DNA from: Lysinibacillus fusiformis
Lineage (GTDB): Bacteria; Bacillota; Bacilli; Bacillales_A; Planococcaceae
Length of the DNA: 64,000 nt
Assembly (NCBI RefSeq): GCF_002845985.1
Contig: NZ_PDFK01000002.1
Location: 868,001-932,000 of the forward strand
Direction: 5' to 3'
Shown here in pieces: positions 48,199 through 57,053 of the stretch. The first letter of the stretch is position 1. Every line of letters begins with the position of its first letter. Under the pieces are notes generated by a model that saw only the letters and a program-made list of their open reading frames with translations, made no database searches and was not told the origin of the DNA. The position numbers and the translations under genes are program-made.

Positions 48199-49375
48199 TG
48201 ACAAGTTCCCCTTTCTCATTGCGTAATTGCGCAGCATCTCCATCATTTAACCAAATCTGTTTAGTTGTCCATTTCAAATAATTTTGCCCTTCTCTTGCAT
48301 TAGCTCCACTTGTAATATAAATTATTTTCCCTGGCTGTAAAGTGAGATTTGGAAAATTAAACACTTGATTCCCTTCAATTGAAACAAGCTGCCAATCCTT
48401 TAAAGAAACAGCTTGTTGTCCATTATTTTTAATGCCTACAATTTCAGTAACTAAATCCTTGCTGACGATCTCAATAGCTGGAGCGGATACTTCTATTTCG
48501 GTAGTTTTTTTGCTAGTTTCCACTTTAGAAGTTTCCTTCCCATTCACTGTATAGTTTACCCCATCTGTGGATACCGTAATCGTTCCTAAATCCGCTGTGG
48601 CATAGATTTTACTACCAATAGCCTGCAAACGATCTACTACTTCTGCATGTGGATGGCCATATTTATTATCTTCCCCGTAACTTAATATCGTGACTTCTGG
48701 TTTTACAGCCCGAATGAATTCCTGTGAGCTACTTGTGTTAGAGCCATGATGCCCTGCCTTCAGAACAGTTGCTGTTACATCATACTGCAGCATTTCTTTT
48801 TCTAATGCTACTCCAGCATCTCCTGTTAATAAAAAAGAGACATTGCTATAAGTCATTTTTAAAACAATGGAAGCATCATTATTATCTGATGCCTGCTCAT
48901 TCGCATTCAATACTTTCACAGTTACATCCTTATCAAACTCAATAGTTTCACCTGTTTTTGGCACATAATAAGGGATATTTTTTTCATCAATTAGTGTCAG
49001 CATTTCTTCAAAGGTTTGGGATGTATGTACTTTACCCGAATCATAAAATTGCTCAATCGTAAGTGAATTTAACACAGGAATGAGACCGCCAATATGATCT
49101 GCATCTGGGTGTGTCGCTACAACTACATCGAGCTTGCTCACTCCAAGTTCCTTTAAATAAGAGACAATCTGCTGCCCTGCACCTTTCACTCCTCCATCCA
49201 CAAGCATTGTTTTACCATTTGGTGATTCAATCAATATGGAATCCCCTTGACCCACATCAATAAAATGAACGCGCATATCATGACCAGCCGTTACAGCCAT
49301 TTTCTCTGGCTTGATTGCCTCAGTACAGCCTGCTATTAAAAAAATACAAAAGAGCAATACTATTATCTTTTTCAT
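48185..49375 (-). CDS. ComEC-like metallo-beta-lactamase lipoprotein with lamin-tail domain
   Basis: A 396-residue lipoprotein (lipobox LIAGC, Cys17). The MBL domain (about 30-265) is ComEC/Rec2-like: VGQGDSILIESPNGKTMLVDGG, THPDADHIGG, FLLTGDAG, KAGHHGSNTSS. A C-terminal lamin-tail (LTD) domain (about 290-395) shows KNNGQQAVSLKDWQLVS and LQPGKIIYITSG. ATG 49375 is used, since GGAAG sits 7 nt away; a TTG precedes it. It is probably a surface-anchored phosphodiesterase or nuclease; LTD domains often accompany secreted nucleases. Confidence 0.88.
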   Translation of the reverse strand: MKKIIVLLFCIFLIAGCTEAIKPEKMAVTAGHDMRVHFIDVGQGDSILIESPNGKTMLVDGGVKGAGQQIVSYLKELGVSKLDVVVATHPDADHIGGLIPVLNSLTIEQFYDSGKVHTSQTFEEMLTLIDEKNIPYYVPKTGETIEFDKDVTVKVLNANEQASDNNDASIVLKMTYSNVSFLLTGDAGVALEKEMLQYDVTATVLKAGHHGSNTSSSQEFIRAVKPEVTILSYGEDNKYGHPHAEVVDRLQAIGSKIYATADLGTITVSTDGVNYTVNGKETSKVETSKKTTEIEVSAPAIEIVSKDLVTEIVGIKNNGQQAVSLKDWQLVSIEGNQVFNFPNLTLQPGKIIYITSGANAREGQNYLKWTTKQIWLNDGDAAQLRNEKGELVSELE

Positions 49376-49412
49376 CAACTAACTTCCTTTCTCTTTTTCT
49401 ATTATACAAAAA

Positions 49413-49436
49413 GAGAGCTAGCCATGGGCCGCTCTC
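49413..49436 (-). terminator. Terminator of gntP
   Basis: GAGAGC (49413-49418) pairs with GCTCTC (49431-49436), minus-strand TTTTTG tail. Confidence 0.7.
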
Positions 49437-49444
49437 CTTCTTCT

Positions 49445-50791
49445 TTAAACGAATATCCACCATAAAATCATCGTAATTGTAATTGTGACAAGACCCTGCA
49501 ATAAAGTTGCGACCGTTTGTGCTTTATAGGCCTGTGTGACTTCCATGCCACTATACTGTGTAATTACCCAGAAAAAGCTGTCGTTCACATGACTAACTGT
49601 CATTGCTCCAGCACCAATTGCCATCACCACTAATGCTAACGGTACCGCTCCCTCAATTCCTAATGTTACAAGCATTGGCGCTACTAAAGTAGAGGTGATC
49701 ACAAGTGCCGTTGTGGAAGAACCTTGAGCTGTTTTCAATGCTGCCGCTACAATAAATGGCACAAGAAGGAATAATGTACCTGATGCAAACATGCCTAAAT
49801 CCATTTCCTGAAGCATTTCTCCAACACCAGCATTTTTAATAACAGTTCCAAATGAACCGCCAGCTCCTGTAATAAGTAAAATAGGAGCCGCTTCTTTTAA
49901 GCTTTCACCAATCCAGCCCGTTAATGTCGTTTCACTAATTTCAGGTAATAATAAAAATGCCGATGCTACACCTAAAAATAAAGCTACTGTTGGTGAACCT
50001 AAAAATTTAAAGATTGTATTGAATGTCGATTCTGTATCACCAACTAATGCTGCTATAGAACCTAGACCAATTAACACAATTGGTAAAACGATTGGCAAAA
50101 AGGCTTTAAATGTTGACGGCATTTTGCCAAAAGATTTAATCACTTCCTCATAATCTAATGTCTCTACCTCATCTTCGGGTACTCGAATCTTTGTCGCCAC
50201 TTTCACCGACCATAGATAACCTACAAATGTCGCTGGTATCGCTACTAATAAACCAATGACAATGACCGTTCCTAAATAATCCGCAGCACCAATATTCCCT
50301 GCTGCTGCAATAGGTCCTGGAGTTGGTGGCACTAATACATGTGTAGCAAATAAGCCCGTTGCTAAAGCTACTGCCATTGAAGCAATTGTGACATTTGCTC
50401 GCTTTGCCAATGATTTTTGTAAGCTGGATAAAATAATAAAGCCTGAATCACAAAACACTGGAATGGACACGATATAGCCAATTAAAGACATCGCTAATTG
50501 AGGACGCTTTGGCCCTACAATTCTTAACACGACTTCCGCCATTCGATAGGCAGCACCTGACTTTTCTAATATTAAGCCTATAATCGTACCAGCGATAATA
50601 ACTAAGCCAATGCTTGTCATCAAGCCACCAAATCCAGTATTAATACTTTCAACGACTGATAATAATGGCATCCCTGATGCCATTCCAACAAAGAAAGCAC
50701 TAATTAATAGCGCTAAAAACGGGTGAAGCTTTAACTTAGCCGTCCCCAGTACAACAAATAATACCCCTATTAAAATAATGATGAACAACAT
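49445..50791 (-). CDS. gntP: GntP-family gluconate/organic-acid permease
   Basis: A 448-residue transporter with about 12-14 hydrophobic segments. PVFCDSGFIILSSLQKSLAKR, VPPTPGPIAAAGNIGA and GSSTTALVITSTLVAPML are GntP-family hallmarks. Its ATG follows the glycerate kinase stop directly, so the substrate is probably glycerate or a related sugar acid rather than gluconate; the gene name denotes the family only. AAAGGGGG precedes the start. Confidence 0.9.
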   Translation of the reverse strand: MLFIIILIGVLFVVLGTAKLKLHPFLALLISAFFVGMASGMPLLSVVESINTGFGGLMTSIGLVIIAGTIIGLILEKSGAAYRMAEVVLRIVGPKRPQLAMSLIGYIVSIPVFCDSGFIILSSLQKSLAKRANVTIASMAVALATGLFATHVLVPPTPGPIAAAGNIGAADYLGTVIVIGLLVAIPATFVGYLWSVKVATKIRVPEDEVETLDYEEVIKSFGKMPSTFKAFLPIVLPIVLIGLGSIAALVGDTESTFNTIFKFLGSPTVALFLGVASAFLLLPEISETTLTGWIGESLKEAAPILLITGAGGSFGTVIKNAGVGEMLQEMDLGMFASGTLFLLVPFIVAAALKTAQGSSTTALVITSTLVAPMLVTLGIEGAVPLALVVMAIGAGAMTVSHVNDSFFWVITQYSGMEVTQAYKAQTVATLLQGLVTITITMILWWIFV

Positions 50792-51931
50792 CTAGTCATC
50801 CCCCTTTTGTATGGTACGCTCAATCAATCTCTTAGTTTTTAAGCGAATATAGTGCGTAGGATCTTGCATCGCCTGCTGCACACTAGTCTCCTCATCTACT
50901 AAAGATTCGATAACTGTAAAATACTCTTGCAGAGCTGTCTTCGCCTTTCCATCGATTCCTCCCGATAATAACAATGCCTCTACCTTAGCAAGTCTAGCAG
51001 CCTTTGCCACACCCAATGGTGCCTTACCATGTAATGTTTGTAGATCGGATTTACCTTCTCCTGTTATCACAAACTGTGCCTCTACTAAATGTGCCTGAAG
51101 CTGTACAGCATCTAATACAATATCAATCCCTGCATGGAATGTTCCATTTAAAAATGCGATTAAAGCACCACCCATTCCCCCAGCAGCTCCCGCACCTTTA
51201 TAATCATGCAGCCGAATGGAAAATTGAGCTTCAACAATATCTGCAAAATGCTTTAAACAGCGATCAAATTCGGCAATCTGCTGTTTTCGGACACCTTTTT
51301 GTGGACCAAAAATGGCTGTTGCCCCTCGTTCACCAATGAGCGGATTATCAACATCACAGGCTATTGTAAATGTCGCCTCGGCTAATCTAGCATCTAGCTG
51401 GCTAATATCTATAACATTTAATTTCACTAAATTAGAAACTCCAGCCTCTAGCTCTGAACCATCCTCCGTCATTAATCGAACGCCTAATGCCTGTAACATT
51501 CCAATCCCAGCATCATTCGTGGCACTTCCACCAATGCCGATAATAAACTTTCTATAGCCTTGATCGAGTGCGGCTTTAATTAACTGGCCAGTGCCATAAG
51601 ATGTAGCTAGCTCTGGATTTTTCTCATTATCTTGTAGCAGCATAATGCCAGATGCTTGGGCCATTTCTATAACACATGTTACTTGATCCCCCAACACTCC
51701 ATATTGAGCCTGAATTGCCCTTCCCAATGGATCTAGGACGTTTACAGAAAAATATTGACCTTCTGTAGAGGCAATCAGTGATTGTAGCGTGCCTTCTCCC
51801 CCATCTGCAACTGGTAATACGATTGTTTCAATCGATTGATCCGCATCCAGGATTCCTTCCTGCATTGATTTTGCTACTTCAACTGCTGACAGAGTACCCT
51901 TGTAGGAATCTGGACTAATGATGACCTTCAT
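50792..51931 (-). CDS. glxK: Glycerate kinase (type I, GlxK/GarK family)
   Basis: A 379-residue kinase phosphorylating D-glycerate with ATP. ISPDSYKGTLSAVEVAKSM near the N-terminus, VADGGEGT, GIGGSATNDAGIGMLQALG (about 125-143), CDVDNPLIGERGATAIFGPQKG and FVITGEGKSDLQT are the family motifs. ATG 51931 has GTGGAGG upstream; the longer reading to 51979 has no ribosome site. Operon with gntP, divergent from cdaR. Confidence 0.94.
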   Translation of the reverse strand: MKVIISPDSYKGTLSAVEVAKSMQEGILDADQSIETIVLPVADGGEGTLQSLIASTEGQYFSVNVLDPLGRAIQAQYGVLGDQVTCVIEMAQASGIMLLQDNEKNPELATSYGTGQLIKAALDQGYRKFIIGIGGSATNDAGIGMLQALGVRLMTEDGSELEAGVSNLVKLNVIDISQLDARLAEATFTIACDVDNPLIGERGATAIFGPQKGVRKQQIAEFDRCLKHFADIVEAQFSIRLHDYKGAGAAGGMGGALIAFLNGTFHAGIDIVLDAVQLQAHLVEAQFVITGEGKSDLQTLHGKAPLGVAKAARLAKVEALLLSGGIDGKAKTALQEYFTVIESLVDEETSVQQAMQDPTHYIRLKTKRLIERTIQKGDD

Positions 51932-51986
51932 GCTATACCTCCACTTATGTCGTCCATTGACATTTACGTAAATTTTCATATCCTAA

Positions 51987-52000
51987 GTTAAGCGCTTACA
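51987..52000. promoter_or_regulatory. cre-like site between glxK and cdaR
   Basis: GTTAAGCGCTTACA matches 12 of 14 positions of TGWAANCGNTNWCA, with a perfect TAAGCGCTTA core, in the divergent promoter region. CcpA repression of glycerate use would fit. Confidence 0.5.
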
Positions 52001-52095
52001 ATTTATTATAATGACAATAAATTCAGAAAACATTATAATGGGTGTACAATTTAACTGTCCTATAACAGGCTGTTTTTTATGCGAGGTGTATAAAC

Positions 52096-53193
52096 ATGTT
52101 GACGAAAAAATTAGCAGAAGAAATCGTACATCAAACGATGCTACGTTTGCGCCACAATATTAACGTCATTAGCCCAAGTGGCGTGATTTTAGCCTCTGGC
52201 GATAAAATGAGGGTGGAAAATATTCATGAAGGTGCCCTTCATGTGACACAAACAAAAGAGACATTAATTATTAACGAAGAAAATATCGAGCAGTATCCGA
52301 ACACAAAACCAGGCATTAATATGCCAATCATGTATCAGGATGAAGTAGTAGGGGTTATTGGCATCACAGGAGAGTCTGAGGATATGTTTGAAATTGCCAA
52401 TCTTGTACAACTCACAACAGAAATTATGACACACCAAGCCATTGTTGAATCTAAAAGTGAATGGCAACGAAAAAATAATGATTATATATTTGAAGCACTT
52501 GTTCATGGTAGTAAGTTAGATGCAGCCTTAAATGAACGAATTCAAAAATTACCCTTTGCTCTAAAAGCTCCCTTTCAAGTGATTTTAGTGAGCTTTAATG
52601 AGACATCTTACGTAGAAAATTCAATTCCCCTTTTTTTTGAGGATTTATTTTATAAACAGCCTATTCTTGCCGGTCATAGCCAATTGCAAGAATACTATAT
52701 TCTGCTGACAAATTGTGAAGATCAGAGTTGTCGTCCCATTATCAAAGCACTACGCAAACAGAAACAGAAGCTGCCTTCTCTTCAAATAGGTATTGGTCCT
52801 GTTGTGCAACATGTATCACAGCTTCCCTATAGCTACCAAGGCGCTAGAACAGCCCTAGAATTTGCAACAGTCCAGAATGAATTAACCTTTTTTGAAGATG
52901 TCGAGTTATTTTCTCTTTTTAAGCCTCGAGAATCAGAAGAAGTACAAGCATTTCATCATCGTATACTGAAAAATATGGACGCTAAACAGTTGGAAACATT
53001 ACAATCATTTTTTGACTGTAATTTACAATTAAAGCTTTGTGCACAACAACTGGCTATTCATCGTCATACGCTTACCTACCGATTAAATAAAATAAGAGAA
53101 ATGACAGGCTATGACCCACAATATTTCGAGGATGCCGTTATTTTAAAAATGGCCTGTACATTGCGAACACTACAAATAATGAAGGCAACCTGA
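52096..53193 (+). CDS. cdaR: CdaR-family sugar-diacid/glycerate regulator
   Basis: A 365-residue regulator. N-terminal diacid-recognition domain (about 3-135: LAEEIVHQTMLRLRHNINVISPSGVILASGD, PIMYQDEVVGVIGITGE), a GGDEF-like middle, and a C-terminal PucR-type helix-turn-helix (about 305-360: LKLCAQQLAIHRHTLTYRLNKIREMTGYDP). Divergent from glxK-gntP, the standard layout for activation by glycerate or diacids. Confidence 0.92.
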   Translation: MLTKKLAEEIVHQTMLRLRHNINVISPSGVILASGDKMRVENIHEGALHVTQTKETLIINEENIEQYPNTKPGINMPIMYQDEVVGVIGITGESEDMFEIANLVQLTTEIMTHQAIVESKSEWQRKNNDYIFEALVHGSKLDAALNERIQKLPFALKAPFQVILVSFNETSYVENSIPLFFEDLFYKQPILAGHSQLQEYYILLTNCEDQSCRPIIKALRKQKQKLPSLQIGIGPVVQHVSQLPYSYQGARTALEFATVQNELTFFEDVELFSLFKPRESEEVQAFHHRILKNMDAKQLETLQSFFDCNLQLKLCAQQLAIHRHTLTYRLNKIREMTGYDPQYFEDAVILKMACTLRTLQIMKAT

Positions 53194-53210
53194 ACAACGC
53201 AGATTGCCTT
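53182..53210 (+). terminator. Weak bidirectional terminator between cdaR and hemZ
   Basis: AAGGCAA (53182-53188) pairs with TTGCCTT (53204-53210) between convergent genes; the stem is short. Confidence 0.45.
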
Positions 53211-53215
53211 TACCT

Positions 53216-54721
53216 TTATGCTTTATATAATTCATCTAAAAACTCTATTTTTTTCCCAATAGCCTCTTCAAAGGTCATAATATAGGCTGCTGGATCTTTC
53301 GGATTGTGGAATTGCGTAATTCTTCCTGTCTCAGGATGAACAAATTTAGAGGATGCTCCACAGCCAATCCCTAAGATTGTCTGCACCTCTTCCATAATCA
53401 CAATATTGTAGATACTTTCTTCACCAGCCTTACTATAGCCGACATTTTCTAAATTACCTAAAATATTTTTTTGACGGTATAAATAATATGGAACATAGTC
53501 ATTTTCTTTAGTCCAAACCTGTGCCATTTCCATCATTTCGGCCACTGTATCGCGATCCGCTACTTTGTATTTATCCTTATTACGTGTCATCTCTGACGCT
53601 CGTTTAAATGATAGCGTATGAACCGTTAATGATTCTGGCTGCATCTTAGCAGATTCTTCTAAAGAATGCTGGAACTCGTCTACCCCTTCATTCGGTAATC
53701 CAATAATGAGATCCATATTAATATTGTTCATACCTGATTCTCGTGCAAGCCAAAATTTATCAATGGTTTCCTGAACCGTATGATGACGACCAATTGCTTT
53801 TAATGTTTCATCTGTATATGATTGCGGGTTAACGCTAATACGATCAATGCCCCATTTTTTTAGTACCTCTAATTTTTCAGGTGTGATTGTATCTGGTCTG
53901 CCGGCTTCAACAGTCACCTCTCGAATTGTTTCGGGATTCGGGAAAGACTCATACATTGTTTGATATAAGGCGTCCATTTCATCTGCCTCAATTGAAGTTG
54001 GTGTGCCGCCGCCCCAATAGATAGAGGTGATTTTCATATTATTGTCCTTTAACCATTTGCCCATTTCGCGCAACTCAATATGCAAGCCATCTAAAAAGGT
54101 TGCCACACGACCTTGCTTACGGTTACTACCAATCGCATAGGCTGGGAAAGTACAATACGCGCACTTCGTCGGACAGAATGGAATGCCAATATAAACACTA
54201 ATCTCTTGCCCAATCTCATCTATATCAGGAATGGTTACTAATTGTCGTTCCACAATTTCCTTTAATAGTGCCACCTTGTCCTCTGATAAACGGAAATCTC
54301 GAATCAAAAGATCAGCAATCTCTTGTTCACTTTTCCCTCCTTTTCTAAATTTATGATAAAGCTTTGTTGGGCGCACACCTGTTAAAATCCCCCATTGCTG
54401 ATGCATCCTCGTATGCTGCTCAAGCACATTTAAAAATACATGTGATAATGCACGTTTCATACGAATATTTAGCTCACGATCAGTCGCTGCTGATTCATAT
54501 TGAATGCTATATTCATTTGTATATTGCTGCCCATCTACAGTCAATACGGCTTTTGTAGAAATGGAAAAATCGTCCCCAGTCTGATAATCAAATGATGCAG
54601 ACATATCTGCTCCCTCTGGTTCTACCTTCAGCTTGGAGTCCTCAAAAAATAAATTCGCTATATGATTTAATACCCTTATCCAATCCTCAGGATATTTTTG
54701 ATCTATGTGAATAATTTTCAT
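53216..54721 (-). CDS. hemZ: HemZ: oxygen-independent coproporphyrinogen dehydrogenase-like radical SAM enzyme
   Basis: A 501-residue radical SAM protein with the 4Fe-4S motif C183xxxC187xxC190 (PFCPTKCAYC), WGGGTPT, VEAGRPDT and NMDLIIGLPNE. The N-terminal ~165 residues are the HemZ-specific extension. B. subtilis HemZ is induced under anaerobiosis, and its exact reaction is debated. ATG 54721 is chosen; the reading to 54778 adds residues without a ribosome site. Two palindromes lie in the divergent upstream region. Confidence 0.93.
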   Translation of the reverse strand: MKIIHIDQKYPEDWIRVLNHIANLFFEDSKLKVEPEGADMSASFDYQTGDDFSISTKAVLTVDGQQYTNEYSIQYESAATDRELNIRMKRALSHVFLNVLEQHTRMHQQWGILTGVRPTKLYHKFRKGGKSEQEIADLLIRDFRLSEDKVALLKEIVERQLVTIPDIDEIGQEISVYIGIPFCPTKCAYCTFPAYAIGSNRKQGRVATFLDGLHIELREMGKWLKDNNMKITSIYWGGGTPTSIEADEMDALYQTMYESFPNPETIREVTVEAGRPDTITPEKLEVLKKWGIDRISVNPQSYTDETLKAIGRHHTVQETIDKFWLARESGMNNINMDLIIGLPNEGVDEFQHSLEESAKMQPESLTVHTLSFKRASEMTRNKDKYKVADRDTVAEMMEMAQVWTKENDYVPYYLYRQKNILGNLENVGYSKAGEESIYNIVIMEEVQTILGIGCGASSKFVHPETGRITQFHNPKDPAAYIMTFEEAIGKKIEFLDELYKA

Positions 54722-54821
54722 CTTATTTCGCTCTCTTCTTTTCTTATTCCAGATATAGTGCAGATTTAAGTTTAACAAATTTCTATGTCTTTAAGCAAAG
54801 TAACAATTATAATCCTAAAAT

Positions 54822-54858
54822 AACAGAATATTCTGTTTTGAAATAGACAAACTATTTC
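54822..54858. promoter_or_regulatory. Two adjacent palindromes upstream of hemZ
   Basis: AACAGAATATTCTGTT (54822-54837, 16-bp perfect) and GAAATAGACAAACTATTTC (54840-54858, 7-bp arms) lie back to back in the hemZ/54895 divergent region. Neither matches an operator I know. Confidence 0.45.
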
Positions 54859-54894
54859 TTTATCATTATAATTTTTAAAAAGGTGGTGTTGATA

Positions 54895-55290
54895 GTGTTT
54901 ATTTTAAAAAATAGCAACCGAATAGACATTTCTCGCTTTATACATCAAATAGAAATAACATTTCACCAGTTTGACTTAGAACGTTGTGATGAAAAAACAT
55001 TATATGTAACGGTTTTATTTAGATATGGCACACATCATGTTCTTTGTGATTTTATCTATATAATCAACCAACAAGACATTTATGGTGCCATCTCTATCAA
55101 TGAGCACTATGAAAAAGCAAGAGAATTTATTCAACAACACTCCCAGCAATTTTTACTGTATTCAGATGAAATGACATTAGCCAAAAATTTTATGAATACA
55201 GTGTCTTTTAAGCAATGTCTTCAACAATTTGCAAAAAGGTATCCTACCTATGCTTCCTTGAAAAACTACTATCCCATAGCAATAGCATAA
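54895..55290 (+). CDS. Hypothetical protein
   Basis: 131 residues from GTG 54895, which has AAGGTGG 8 nt upstream; GTG/TTG codons at 54883-54889 are less well placed. Soluble, aromatic-rich, mixed alpha/beta (FILKNSNRIDISRFIHQIEITFHQFD; a helical C-terminus with MNTVSFKQCLQQFAKRYP). No recognised family. It is divergent from hemZ and shares its palindromic control region. Confidence 0.6.
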   Translation: MFILKNSNRIDISRFIHQIEITFHQFDLERCDEKTLYVTVLFRYGTHHVLCDFIYIINQQDIYGAISINEHYEKAREFIQQHSQQFLLYSDEMTLAKNFMNTVSFKQCLQQFAKRYPTYASLKNYYPIAIA

Positions 55291-55306
55291 TGACCACAAA
55301 TGAAAA

Positions 55307-55334
55307 GAGTATGCCAAAAACTTTCGGCATACTC
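55307..55334. terminator. Hairpin downstream of the 54895 gene
   Basis: GAGTATGCC (55307-55315) pairs with GGCATACTC (55326-55334), 17 nt after the stop. The T-tract is on the minus-strand side (TTTTCATTTG), so it is stronger for minus-strand transcripts. Confidence 0.5.
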
Positions 55335-55379
55335 TCCTAGTGTTAAAAAACAAACAATAAACTTTCGAAAAAGGCTTTT

Positions 55380-55545
55380 CGTTTTAGGCCACTTACTTGC
55401 TGCTTTTACGCCGAACAAAATCAGTTTCGCCGTCTCGCTATCCTCCCGGAGTCGGACGTCCATGGAAAGGACGTTGGCGGAGCGAAAATCAACCTTTTGC
55501 CTTGGTCAAAAAGACTTTTTCAGCTATTGATATGATCTTTAATCT
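55380..55545 (-). repeat. GC-rich non-coding element related to the dispersed repeat, inverted
   Basis: On the minus strand 55424-55453 reads GACTCCGGGAGGATAGCGAG..., aligning with copy 1 at 10130-10160. The block can also fold on itself (ACGTCC/GGACGT near 55456-55475). No credible ORF. Confidence 0.5.
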
Positions 55546-55546
55546 T

Positions 55547-56458
55547 TTATTTTAAATATTCTTCAACAAATTCAACCGGTACATAGGTTTTTGTGTCTTT
55601 CAGTGTTGGTGCTACTTTTAGTGTGCGTAATGCTTTATTATAGCCAAATGTTGTTTCTCCACGCGTCAATGTGTAAGACATATTTCCCTTTGTAAGAATA
55701 GCCCCTTTACCAGTTGAGTCCACTTTGAAGCCAAGCTTTTCAGCAATTATACGTAATGGCACCATTTTTGTACCAGCTACTTCGTAAGAGTCTGATGTGA
55801 TAATTTTATCAATTTCTTCATTTACTGGATTCGTCGTAGTTGCGGGATAATCATCCAGTACAATCACTTTAGATGGTGTTGTTTGTGCTGGAATACTTTT
55901 AGTAGAGGCTGTATAGAAAACAACTAGGTGCTTCTCTGTTAAATCTTTAGCCTCTACTTTTTCACTTTTTGCATTTAATAGCTCTGTTTCATTACCGATA
56001 TTTAGTTTTAACATATCATACGTATTCGTTAAATCCTCAAAGAAATAATCAACTTCAACAAAGCCAACTTCTTCTGATTCTACAATGACAACCTCAGGAT
56101 TGAATTGTGGTGGATAAATATATTTTTGAGGCTTGTTGGCAAATGTATAAGCGATTACTTTATCTCCTTTTTGAAGATCCACTTTCTTACCTGTATTGTC
56201 AAACACAAGAGTATCTTTCGTCATTTCTAATACATTTATTTGCTCGCCGTCTTTTACAGTGTAGTATGTAATGTTTTCTCCAACACGAACATCTTCCACA
56301 GTACCACGCGTATTATTGAAAATGTGTACTGGATCTATTTGAATTTGTGGTACTTCTGCTTCTGTAGCATGCTGCTCATTTGCTGAAGCTACTGGCACCA
56401 TGGCACTTCCAAATAATAATGCAGTCATTGCCACTGGTGCTATCTTTTTCATGTTCAT
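55547..56458 (-). CDS. Secreted stalk-domain (copper amine oxidase N-terminal-like) protein
   Basis: A 303-residue exported protein with a signal peptide (about 1-26, ending VPVASANE). The middle (about 45-200) is beta-rich and unassigned. The C-terminal ~75 residues (YEVAGTKMVPLRIIAEKLGFKVD, YVPVEFVEEYL) are the copper-amine-oxidase N-terminal/stalk domain used by Bacillales surface proteins. No catalytic domain. Alone on its strand with AAGGAGAG upstream; the Ala/Met-rich signal peptide suggests Sec export. Confidence 0.82.
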   Translation of the reverse strand: MNMKKIAPVAMTALLFGSAMVPVASANEQHATEAEVPQIQIDPVHIFNNTRGTVEDVRVGENITYYTVKDGEQINVLEMTKDTLVFDNTGKKVDLQKGDKVIAYTFANKPQKYIYPPQFNPEVVIVESEEVGFVEVDYFFEDLTNTYDMLKLNIGNETELLNAKSEKVEAKDLTEKHLVVFYTASTKSIPAQTTPSKVIVLDDYPATTTNPVNEEIDKIITSDSYEVAGTKMVPLRIIAEKLGFKVDSTGKGAILTKGNMSYTLTRGETTFGYNKALRTLKVAPTLKDTKTYVPVEFVEEYLK

Positions 56459-56541
56459 AAAAATCTCTCCTTATTGTTTGAGTTCAAAGGAGTAGTAGTT
56501 TTAAAATGGGAAAAGTTTCATCATAAGCAGAGAAATTTATG

Positions 56542-57008
56542 AAAAAAGGTGATGTCATCAGCAGAAACAGTCATTTTGAAAGGCGATGGTTGATGTCCGT
56601 TCTGCCAGTGTTCTTTCCAGGGGGCATCCGATGAGCAAGCTCTACTCACTGCGTTCACTCCAATCAACCATGTACAAAAGTGTCTTTTCCTTATCTTTCA
56701 TACGAGCCGTAGTGAAAATAACTCACTATTTTTTATGAGTAGAGAAAGGATAGTCTCTTATTGTCAATATGGAGAAGCGATGAGTGACACCCCCCCTCCA
56801 GAAAGAGTAGTGAATACCTTCACTTTATATCAAAACCTTTACTAAAGTGAATACTTCACTTTATTTCAAAACCTTTGCTAACAAGAAACATTTTTATGAA
56901 TTGAAGTGGAAGGCTATTTGACTCCCGCTCACCCACAGGAAAGCAAGTAGCCTGCAACGGAAATCCATGTTCACCTTTTGCATAAATTCTATGGATGGTT
57001 TTGTTTTT
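56542..57008 (+). repeat. Non-coding dispersed repeat, copy 2
   Basis: About 467 bp, same orientation and same ends as copy 1 at 9911-10260. Compared with copy 1 it has extra sequence after ACCATGTACAAAAG, an internal ~38-bp tandem duplication (56809-56845 and 56848-56882), and lacks most of the GC-rich interior (56920-56939 reads GACTCCCGCTCACCCACAGG). No ORF. The rest of the gap to 57053 has nothing I can assign. Confidence 0.75.
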
Positions 57009-57053
57009 CAACACTATGAAGAGGTAACAGTCACTACTGCCTCCTCTTCTTCG

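Noticed and set aside
55300-55530. 76-residue ORF over the hairpin and GC-rich element
   Set aside because: Runs across a terminator-like hairpin and an inverted repeat relative; no ribosome site.
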